From positions 1 to 9,947 of the forward strand of contig JAUNIV010000069.1 in the NCBI GenBank assembly GCA_030523385.1: a stretch of DNA of 9,947 nucleotides, written 5' to 3'. The notes under the pieces were generated by a model. That model was not told the DNA's origin, searched no databases, and was given only the letters and a program-made list of their open reading frames with translations. A program made the translations under genes and the position numbers. Positions 1 through 5,349 of this stretch are shown here, piece after piece; the first letter of the stretch is position 1, and each line of letters starts with the position of its first letter. The DNA comes from Bacteroidales bacterium. GTDB taxonomy: Bacteria > Bacteroidota > Bacteroidia > Bacteroidales > Bacteroidaceae.

Positions 1-310
1 AACGATTGGGTGTTATGCAGTATGTGCATTTATGACAAGGAAAATATCTTGCTCCAACATTAGAGAGATATAGACGTAGTAATCTTATTTATCTGCTTTC
101 ACCGTTCAACGGCCGCCGAACGGTGCCCAAAGATAGTTTCAAAGGCAAATGAAGTCGTCTTCATTGACCGTTCAGCGGTCGTTGAACGGTGAAGGCTATT
201 TAATATAATCTGGAAGTACATTGATAATCGTGACAATAGATATAGAATAGCAAACATTGCTACTGTCTAATTCCGCCAACGGATATGGCAATTAAGACTT
301 ATGATAAAAT
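1..310. other. Left-edge region without a supported gene
   Basis: All three plus frames are open at the left edge but close within 75 bases, so at most a short C-terminal tail of an outside gene could lie here; none was recognisable. Apart from the inverted repeats at 95-196, it holds a small perfect hairpin at 248-262 (TAGCAA, loop ACA, TTGCTA). A minus-strand TATCTTTG (128-135) fits the Bacteroidetes -7 consensus but has no TTTG at the expected distance upstream. Confidence 0.5.
95..196. repeat. Pair of 30-bp imperfect inverted repeats
   Basis: The arm at 95-124 and the reverse complement of the arm at 167-196 agree at 27 of 30 positions. Read as plus-strand RNA, two of the three differences become G-U pairs, leaving one C-A mismatch in a 30-bp stem. 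Each arm is also nearly palindromic by itself (CCGTTC at one end, GAACGG at the other; cores 102-123 and 168-189). The 42-bp spacer holds a separate perfect hairpin at 148-165 (AATGAAG, loop TCGT, CTTCATT). The shape resembles a REPIN or BIME unit, or a terminator for a gene beyond the left edge. Family membership is inference; the symmetry is directly visible. Confidence 0.8.
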
Positions 311-347
311 AAAAAAGAGCGCAGTCCGCTTCGTGCTGAACCCGCCC
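311..347 (-). terminator. Intrinsic terminator ending the small RNA
   Basis: In minus-strand RNA, GGGCGGGTTC (338-347) pairs with GGACTGCGCTC (317-327) around a 10-nt loop, with one bulged base and a few G-U pairs. Six U follow at once, then UAUUUUAU. This is a standard hairpin-plus-U-run shape for leftward transcription only. Confidence 0.6.
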
Positions 348-354
348 ACATCCT

Positions 355-382
355 AAGAACCCCGCCCTTAATGGGGGTTCTT
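355..382. other. Perfect 9-bp hairpin inside the small RNA
   Basis: AAGAACCCC (355-363) and GGGGTTCTT (374-382) pair perfectly around a 10-nt loop. On the plus strand the hairpin is followed by TTTCATCTTT, so it could also weakly stop rightward transcription. On the minus strand it is an internal stem of the candidate RNA. Confidence 0.65.
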
Positions 383-629
383 TCATCTTTCTCGTCGTCG
401 TCGTTGTTATCCTTCTCTCTTAATCTTAATACCTAAAAACTATTATTATACCCACTAAAACAACCTCTTAACTTAAATAGTGACAAAAAACTTCCTAAAA
501 ACCATTCTTTTGTAATAACCTTAAAAACTCAATTACTAATACCATGAATCTCTTTTCTCTTACTTAACAATCTAATACCTTAAAATGTTTTCTTGTTTCA
601 TCAATTTATTTGGTTTCACAACCACATTG

Positions 630-664
630 CAAATGTACGGCTTTTCTTGAAATCGACAAGCAAA
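630..664 (-). promoter_or_regulatory. Promoter of the candidate small RNA
   Basis: The minus strand carries TACATTTG (630-637), an exact match to the Bacteroidetes -7 consensus TAnnTTTG. An upstream TTTG at 661-664 could be the -33 element. The spacer is 23 nt, a little longer than the roughly 20 nt usual for this promoter class. Transcription would start near 624, at the 5' hairpin. Confidence 0.5.
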
Positions 665-681
665 TACATGCTGAAAAACAT

Positions 682-728
682 AAAAAAGAGCAAAATCATG
701 ATATATATCAAGAATTTGCTCCTTTTTG
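682..728. terminator. Bidirectional terminator downstream of nrdG
   Basis: GAGCAAA (688-694) and TTTGCTC (715-721) form a perfect 7-bp stem. An A-run (682-687) lies on the left and a T-run (723-727) on the right, so either strand shows a stem followed by U residues. The loop contains the 12-bp palindrome TGATATATATCA (699-710), which can form its own stem. It lies 14 bases past the nrdG stop and should end the nrdD-nrdG message. Confidence 0.75.
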
Positions 729-741
729 ATGACTATTTGAA

Positions 742-1200
742 TCAGTGCAGATGGATAATACGCTGATTACTACTGCCTCGAAACTCCAAATAGGGAGAAT
801 ATAAATCGGCCTCGAAACGTCCATCTACAAGCACATCTATATATTCCAAAATAGGACTTAGGACTCTGTTTTGGCGGATTTGCTCGATGGTATAGCCTGT
901 GTAGCACCAGATATTTTGTCCTGTGGACTCTTTGACCTGCCTCACCAACGACAGAAAATCATCGGGATAATAGAAAGGGTCACCGCCCGAAAAGGTGACA
1001 CCATCCAACAGGGGGTTGTCATTTATCTCCTCGATAATCTCCGTTACCTTCTCCGGGGTGAGGGGAGTACCTGCCGATGGGCTCCAGGATTCGGGATTCT
1101 GGCAACCGTGACAATGGTGACGGCATCCGGCCAAATAAATGGAATAGCGGATACCTTCACCATCGACGATTGTTTCAGGATAAGTGAATAACAAATTCAT
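742..1200 (-). CDS. nrdG: Anaerobic ribonucleoside-triphosphate reductase activating protein
   Basis: Radical SAM activase that cleaves S-adenosylmethionine to place the glycyl radical on NrdD; cytoplasmic. The 152-residue length is normal for NrdG. The iron-sulfur motif is CX3CX2C at C26, C30 and C33 (AGCRHHCHGCQNPESW), the compact spacing typical of radical SAM activases. GGDP at residues 72-75, in the context FSGGDPFY, is the SAM-binding glycine-rich motif. The N-terminal YPETIVDGEGIRYSIYLAGC also fits the family. The start is an ATG only 6 bases after the nrdD stop, and GGATAA at the end of nrdD may act as ribosome site, so the two genes are almost certainly cotranscribed and translationally close. 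A terminator follows at 682-728. Function rests on motifs, but the pairing with nrdD makes it very secure. Confidence 0.97.
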   Translation of the reverse strand: MNLLFTYPETIVDGEGIRYSIYLAGCRHHCHGCQNPESWSPSAGTPLTPEKVTEIIEEINDNPLLDGVTFSGGDPFYYPDDFLSLVRQVKESTGQNIWCYTGYTIEQIRQNRVLSPILEYIDVLVDGRFEADLYSPYLEFRGSSNQRIIHLH

Positions 1201-1206
1201 GTCGGC

Positions 1207-3483
1207 TTATCCGTGTTTTATACGGTCTCTCTCTTCGGCACGCTTGGCTGAGTTCCAAGTACTGAGGTCGCCTGTCAGATAACCGGTGATGCGGCGCATG
1301 CGCATGATGCTTTCACCTTGGCATACAGGGCACTTGTCGTATATCACGCCCTTGTAGCCACAAGCCTGGCAGGTATCAACGGGATGGTTGATGGAGCCGT
1401 AGCCGATGCCCTCGTCGTGCATTACCTTCACAATCTTGGCAATGGCCTTTACATTCTTCTGTGCCTCTCCATCCAGTTCCACGTAGGTGATGTGTCCGCC
1501 GCGGGTGATGGCATGAAAAGGAGCTTCGCGCTTAATCTTTTCGGTGATGGTGATAGGTTCTTTCACGTCCACGTGGAAGGAATTGACGTAATAGTCTTTG
1601 TCCGTCACACCGGGGATGACACCATACTTGCGGCGGTCCATACGGGTGAATCTGCCTGAAAGTCCTTCGGCAGGAGTGGCCAGCACGGAGTAGTTCAGCT
1701 GATATTTCTCTTTATATTCGTTGGCTACCTTGTTCATTTCCAATATGGCTTCGTACAGGGTGTCCCATGCTTTCTGGCTGTGTCCGTGGCCTTCGCCATA
1801 GAGTGCCATCATGGCGTTGTGTCCGCCTATGAAGCCTATGCCCAATGTGCCTTGGCGCAACACGTCGCCCACTTGGTCATTGGGTGCCAGACGTCCGCCG
1901 CCTTTCCATACATCGTTACCCATCATGAAGGGGAACTGACGTGCCAAAGCGGTGCGCTGATACTGATAACGGGTGTAAAGCTGTTCAGCCACCAGCTCGG
2001 CCATGCTGTGCACGCTTTCTATGAAGATTTCCTTGGCTCTTCTTTCTATGGCATCCTGTCTGCCCGACTCTTCCAGGTTCTCGGCCTTGATGCGGGCTTC
2101 GATAGCCAGACGAGGCATGTTGAGCGTGGTGAAAGACAGGTTGCCTCGTCCCAATGAGGTCTTTTCTCCGGCTACGTTCTCGAATACGCGGGTGCGGCAT
2201 CCCATAGTGGCCAACTCGTAACGATAACGCTTCGGGTCGTTGATGTCCCATTTCTCATTACGGTTGTAGGGGGCATCGAGGAACATGAAATTGGGGAACA
2301 AGGCCTTGGCAGTGGTGCGGCAAGCCTTCAGGAAGAGGTCGAAGTTGGGAGCCTGGAAGGTCATCTTACCTGCCAATGCAGCTTCAAAGTCGGTCATGGC
2401 CAACTTGTAATCTTCTTCGGAATAGGAAACCCCGTCCTTTATCTTGAATATCTGAATGGGGAAAACGGGAACTTCGCCGCGTGTACCCAATCCTTCGATG
2501 GTGGCGGTAAGCAGTTCTTCTATCACCATACGTCCCTCCGGAGATGTATCCGTACCATAATTGATGGAACTAAATACCACCTGGTTTCCGCCGCGTGAGT
2601 GCATGGTGTTCAGGTTGTGGATGAAGCCTTCCATGGCCTGGTGGGTATCTTTGCGCGTCATGGCATTGGCTTTCTCTTCTATCTTTTGGGCAGCTTCGGC
2701 ATCGGGTTCCTTACCTTCCATTTCGATATAGAAGTCGGTCAGCATCTTCAGGTGCTTGCGATAGGTCTTGCGCACACCTTCGGCCATAAAGAAATCGAAA
2801 GCAGGAATAGACTGTCCGCCATGCTGTTCGTTCTGATTGGTCTGGAAGATGATAGTAGCCAGCGTGGCATAACTTTGGATAGACTGAGGAGTGCGTATGC
2901 TGCCGTTTTTAGTACGGAAGCCGCGCTCGAACAGGTCATCCAGATCATACTGGATGCAGGTGGTTGTCTTGGTGGGGTAATAATCCAGATCGTGTATGTG
3001 GATGTCTCCCATCTGATGTGCTTCGGCAAACTTTTTCGGAAGCAGATATTTATAGGTATAGTCTTTAGTCACTTCGGAAGCGAAGGTCATCATCTGTCCG
3101 GCAGGCGTATGGCTGGACATATTGGCATTGCTCAGGTTCACATCGTTCTTGTCTATGGCCACAATGCCGTCCATGATGTGCTTCATCTGTGTCTTGCGGT
3201 CACGCTCGGTATTTCGCCATTCGCGGTATATGATGTATTTTTTGGCTACTTCGGGACGCACCTTCATCAGTTCCTTTTCTACAAGGTCCTGAATGGCTTC
3301 CACACTGATGGTGGGTGCCTCAAAGTGTTCTATTACCCGCATGGTAATCTCTGCTATCAGTCGGTCTTCATTCTCTATGCCGGTGGCATGGAATGCTTTG
3401 CTGATAGCATTCTTGATTTTACTGATGGAAAAGTCCTCCCGCTTTCCATCGCGCTTAATGATACAGATCTCTGCGTAATTCAT
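1207..3483 (-). CDS. nrdD: Anaerobic (class III) ribonucleoside-triphosphate reductase
   Basis: Reduces ribonucleoside triphosphates to deoxy forms for DNA synthesis without oxygen, using a glycyl radical made by NrdG. The 758 residues contain, in order: an N-terminal ATP-cone (about 4-95, starting CIIKRDGKREDFSISKI), an allosteric sensor of ATP/dATP; the catalytic barrel with candidate active-site cysteines C176 (TTTCIQYD) and C429 (ATMGCRTRV); a zinc site of four cysteines at 705, 708, 718 and 721; and the glycyl-radical motif RRITGYL with G734. Everything expected is present and intact. The external reductant (formate or thioredoxin type) was not settled by eye. The ATG at 3481-3483 is the likely start because an in-frame stop lies two codons upstream. 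No strong Shine-Dalgarno site is seen, as is usual in Bacteroidetes. It heads the operon, with nrdG 6 bases downstream. Confidence 0.98.
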   Translation of the reverse strand: MNYAEICIIKRDGKREDFSISKIKNAISKAFHATGIENEDRLIAEITMRVIEHFEAPTISVEAIQDLVEKELMKVRPEVAKKYIIYREWRNTERDRKTQMKHIMDGIVAIDKNDVNLSNANMSSHTPAGQMMTFASEVTKDYTYKYLLPKKFAEAHQMGDIHIHDLDYYPTKTTTCIQYDLDDLFERGFRTKNGSIRTPQSIQSYATLATIIFQTNQNEQHGGQSIPAFDFFMAEGVRKTYRKHLKMLTDFYIEMEGKEPDAEAAQKIEEKANAMTRKDTHQAMEGFIHNLNTMHSRGGNQVVFSSINYGTDTSPEGRMVIEELLTATIEGLGTRGEVPVFPIQIFKIKDGVSYSEEDYKLAMTDFEAALAGKMTFQAPNFDLFLKACRTTAKALFPNFMFLDAPYNRNEKWDINDPKRYRYELATMGCRTRVFENVAGEKTSLGRGNLSFTTLNMPRLAIEARIKAENLEESGRQDAIERRAKEIFIESVHSMAELVAEQLYTRYQYQRTALARQFPFMMGNDVWKGGGRLAPNDQVGDVLRQGTLGIGFIGGHNAMMALYGEGHGHSQKAWDTLYEAILEMNKVANEYKEKYQLNYSVLATPAEGLSGRFTRMDRRKYGVIPGVTDKDYYVNSFHVDVKEPITITEKIKREAPFHAITRGGHITYVELDGEAQKNVKAIAKIVKVMHDEGIGYGSINHPVDTCQACGYKGVIYDKCPVCQGESIMRMRRITGYLTGDLSTWNSAKRAEERDRIKHG

Positions 3484-3507
3484 TGCTTATGGTTTTATGT
3501 CATTTCC

Positions 3508-3561
3508 TTAAATAATCGGGTTGTCCGAATCATGCAATCCATTTAAGCTATCTCTTTTCAT
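3508..3561 (-). CDS. Possible 17-residue upstream ORF in the nrdD leader
   Basis: A short frame MKRDSLNGLHDSDNPII ends 24 bases before the nrdD start. It is preceded 7 bases upstream by GGAAGGA (3569-3575), a better ribosome-binding sequence than the one at nrdD itself. It would lie inside the predicted leader of about 200 nt. It shows no run of one amino acid, so it does not look like a classical attenuator peptide. It may be a chance ORF; Bacteroidetes rely little on Shine-Dalgarno sites, which weakens that clue. Confidence 0.25.
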   Translation of the reverse strand: MKRDSLNGLHDSDNPII

Positions 3562-3588
3562 TAAAACATCCTTCCATTACAATGCCAC

Positions 3589-3609
3589 AGTTTTCCTTTT
3601 TGGAAAACT
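3589..3609. other. 8-bp hairpin in the nrdD leader
   Basis: AGTTTTCC (3589-3596) and GGAAAACT (3602-3609) pair perfectly around a five-base loop. In the nrdD message the loop is five A. No U-run follows on the minus strand, so it is not a standard terminator. It lies about 105-125 nt upstream of the nrdD start. Confidence 0.5.
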
Positions 3610-3693
3610 TTTAAAGAGAGCGAAATATGTATTTCATTGATTCTTAACTTGTTTTATTCTTAAAGTGGGAAACTTTAGGAAACTTATCGGATA

Positions 3694-3701
3694 CAAAGGT
3701 A
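3694..3701 (-). promoter_or_regulatory. Candidate -7 box for nrdD-nrdG
   Basis: The minus strand reads TACCTTTG, matching TAnnTTTG exactly. No TTTG lies about 20 nt upstream, so the -33 element is poor; the paired TTTC-SS-GAAA boxes occupy that space instead. Transcription from here would start near 3687 and give a leader of about 200 nt. It is the only such match in the 3484-3800 gap on this strand. Confidence 0.5.
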
Positions 3702-3704
3702 TAA

Positions 3705-3754
3705 CATTTCGGGAAACTTCCTATTAAAAAAGAAATAAATATTTTCCCGAAATG
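3705..3754. promoter_or_regulatory. Perfect 12-bp inverted repeat upstream of the nrd promoter
   Basis: CATTTCGGGAAA (3705-3716) and TTTCCCGAAATG (3743-3754) are exact reverse complements with 26 AT-rich bases between. Each arm contains a ten-base dyad, TTTC-GG-GAAA or TTTC-CC-GAAA, so the arrangement looks like two binding boxes for one dimeric regulator with centres 38 bp apart. The near box begins 3 bp upstream of the -7 hexamer region. It could alternatively act as a hairpin terminating the CCA gene, but no U-run follows the stem on that strand. Confidence 0.5.
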
Positions 3755-3800
3755 ATAACTCGTTGAGGATGGGAGTATTACAAAATGGCAGCGTTTACAA

Positions 3801-5225
3801 TCAAGAGTTAACCGGTTTCAGCCCCATCTCTTCTGCTTTACGGAGCATGAACTCAAAGGCTGCATCGTGCTCATTGGGTATGATTCCATCTAAGATGGCA
3901 TCCTTGATGGCAGTCTTCAGACAGCCTATCTCCCGACATGGCTGCATGTCAAACACCCGCATGATTTCCTCACCATCTACAGGTGGCTGGAAGTTGCGTA
4001 TGCGGTCTTTCTCCTCCAGGTCTTTCAGCTTTTGGCGCACCAGCTTGAAATTGTCCAAGAAGCGCTGTTTACGTGCCTCGTTCTTCGAAGTGATGTCTGC
4101 TTCGCAAAGCAGCATCAAGTCGTCGATGTCGTCACCAGCTTCAAACAACAGACGTCGCACAGCCGAATCGGTCACCACATCATCGGCTATCACGATGGGA
4201 CGCATGTGCAGCCCCACTAATTTCTGCACGTACTTCATCTTCTCGTTCATCGGGAGCTTCATCTTGCGGAATATGTCGGGAATCATCTTCTCGCCAATAA
4301 AGTTATGGTTATGGAATGTCCACCCCACGCGCGGCTCCCATCGTTTGGTGCGCGGTTTGGCTATGTCGTGCAGCAGGGCTGCCCAACGCAACCACAGGTT
4401 ATCGGTATGGCGCGAGATATTGTCCACCACTTCCAATGTATGATAGAAATTATCTTTGTGGGCACGTCCGTTGCGGGTTTCCACTCCTTGCAATGCCACC
4501 AGCTCGGGGAAGATAAGCGCCAACAGTCCGCAACGATCCAACTCAATGAAGCCTTTGGAGGGGATGCGCGACAGCAGAATCTTGTTCAACTCATCAGTAA
4601 TGCGTTCGCGAGAGATGATATGAATGCGCTCCCGATTGCGCGAAAGCGCTTCGAAGGTCTCATCGTCTATATAGAAATTCAGTTGCGTGGCAAAACGGAC
4701 ACAACGCATCATGCGAAGCGGGTCGTCACTGAATGTAATATCCGGGTCGAGCGGCGTGCGGATGGTGCGTTCTTTCAAATCCTCCAGTCCGTCAAAAGGA
4801 TCTACCAATTCACCGAAGCGGTCTTGATTGAGACAGACAGCCATGGCATTGATCGTGAAGTCACGCCGGTTCTGGTCATCCTCCAATGTACCGTCTTCTA
4901 CCACAGGTTTGCGGCTGTCGTGGCTGTAAGATTCCTTCCGGGCACCTACAAACTCCACTTCCGCATCGCGATATTTCACTTGTGCCGTGCCGAAGTTCTT
5001 GAATACGGACACATGCGCTCCGCGTCCCAACTTCTTGCCGAAAGCCTGTGCCATCTCGATGCCACTGCCCACCACCACCACGTCGATGTCTTTCGACGGG
5101 CGTTCCAGAAAGATGTCTCGCACGTAACCTCCTACCACGTAACATTCCAGTCCCAACTCATCGGCTGTCTCTGAGATTACCTTGAATATTTTGCTATTAA
5201 AATGTTCTTTTAGTTCCATATTCAT
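3801..5225 (-). CDS. cca: tRNA nucleotidyltransferase (CCA-adding type) with HD domain
   Basis: Class II nucleotidyltransferase expected to build or repair the 3'-CCA end of tRNAs in the cytoplasm; 474 residues. The N-terminal head has GGYVRD (32-37) and the metal-binding pair D46 and D48 in KDIDVVV. RRDFTINAMA (120-129) is the next conserved motif, followed by SDDPLRMMRCVRFA (166-179) and RERITDELNKIL (206-217). From about 255 to 400 there is an HD phosphohydrolase-type domain with H286-D287 (LLHDIAKPR), nearby H262 and H307 and D377. The C-terminal part (PPVDGEEIMRVFDMQP, 414-429) is typical of HD-containing CCA enzymes. Sequence alone does not separate full CCA addition from A-adding or poly(A) polymerase activity, but a single such gene in Bacteroides is normally the CCA enzyme. 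The first of two close ATGs (MNM) was chosen; the second is 6 bases on. Confidence 0.92.
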   Translation of the reverse strand: MNMELKEHFNSKIFKVISETADELGLECYVVGGYVRDIFLERPSKDIDVVVVGSGIEMAQAFGKKLGRGAHVSVFKNFGTAQVKYRDAEVEFVGARKESYSHDSRKPVVEDGTLEDDQNRRDFTINAMAVCLNQDRFGELVDPFDGLEDLKERTIRTPLDPDITFSDDPLRMMRCVRFATQLNFYIDDETFEALSRNRERIHIISRERITDELNKILLSRIPSKGFIELDRCGLLALIFPELVALQGVETRNGRAHKDNFYHTLEVVDNISRHTDNLWLRWAALLHDIAKPRTKRWEPRVGWTFHNHNFIGEKMIPDIFRKMKLPMNEKMKYVQKLVGLHMRPIVIADDVVTDSAVRRLLFEAGDDIDDLMLLCEADITSKNEARKQRFLDNFKLVRQKLKDLEEKDRIRNFQPPVDGEEIMRVFDMQPCREIGCLKTAIKDAILDGIIPNEHDAAFEFMLRKAEEMGLKPVNS

Positions 5226-5260
5226 CGTTGTGTGATACTGGCAAACCTGCCAAAGGAATG

Positions 5261-5268
5261 CAAAAGTA
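5261..5268 (-). promoter_or_regulatory. Candidate -7 box for the CCA gene
   Basis: The minus strand reads TACTTTTG, an exact TAnnTTTG match, 35 bases upstream of the start codon. A further TTTG-bearing stretch follows downstream, as often seen at Bacteroides starts. The -33 element is not clear; TTTC lies about 24 nt upstream. Confidence 0.55.
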
Positions 5269-5311
5269 CAATTTTTTGCGCACTATGAGGAGAAATCACA
5301 CAATTAAATTG

Positions 5312-5319
5312 TATTTTTG
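5312..5319 (+). promoter_or_regulatory. Candidate -7 box for the lipoprotein gene
   Basis: TATTTTTG matches TAnnTTTG exactly and lies 30 bases before the ATG. No TTTG is present at the usual -33 distance. The palindrome ACAATT-A-AATTGT (5300-5312) abuts it and may be an operator. Confidence 0.5.
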
Positions 5320-5349
5320 CCTCGCGTATAACATATAATAATAAGGTAT

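Larger units (their letters stand above)
311..624 (-). ncRNA. Candidate stand-alone small RNA, about 310 nt, leftward
   Basis: On the minus strand an exact -7 box TACATTTG (630-637) is followed by a hairpin UGGUU-GUGA-AACCA with a GNRA loop (611-624). A long body nearly free of C follows, then four CGA repeats (392-403). Next comes a perfect 9-bp hairpin, AAGAACCCC with GGGGTTCTT (355-382). A final hairpin pairs GGGCGGGTTC with GGACTGCGCTC (317-347; G-U pairs and one bulge) and runs straight into six U (311-316). Promoter, folded ends and terminator together fit an independent RNA. The nrd terminator at 682-728 lies just upstream, so this is probably not nrd read-through. It could instead be a long leader for a gene left of the window. 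No Rfam family was recognised with certainty; Bacteroidales-1, Bacteroides-2 and 6S-Flavo are the ones to compare. Confidence 0.5.
3484..3800 (-). other. Intergenic control region upstream of nrdD
   Basis: This 317-base gap contains, reading toward nrdD, the paired boxes (3705-3754), the -7 box (3694-3701), repeated GGAAACTT units (3668-3675, 3678-3685, 3712-3719), a hairpin at 3658-3680, a hairpin at 3589-3609 and a short upstream ORF (3508-3561). No typical intrinsic terminator is visible just after the CCA gene stop at 3801, so its transcript end is unclear and read-through into nrdD is possible. Confidence 0.5.

Noticed and set aside
1..75. Possible C-terminal tail of a gene entering from the left
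   Set aside because: All three plus frames stay open for only 10 to 24 codons from the edge and none is recognisable, so no frame can be preferred.
267..386. Minus-strand 39-codon ORF starting MKEPPLRAGF
   Set aside because: It starts in a hairpin, runs through the terminator stem and U-run, and has no ribosome site; the non-coding reading explains the sequence better.
2599..3546. Long plus-strand open frame of 315 codons opposite nrdD
   Set aside because: It lies fully antisense to a complete, motif-rich nrdD, has no recognisable domain, and its composition is what the codon bias of nrdD would produce.
3484..3690. Cobalamin riboswitch or NrdR boxes in the nrd leader
   Set aside because: No cobalamin-box core or matching pair of NrdR consensus sites was found by eye.
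4305..5174. Plus-strand open frame of 289 codons opposite the CCA gene
   Set aside because: Antisense shadow of a gene whose motifs are all intact on the other strand; no domain or promoter of its own.
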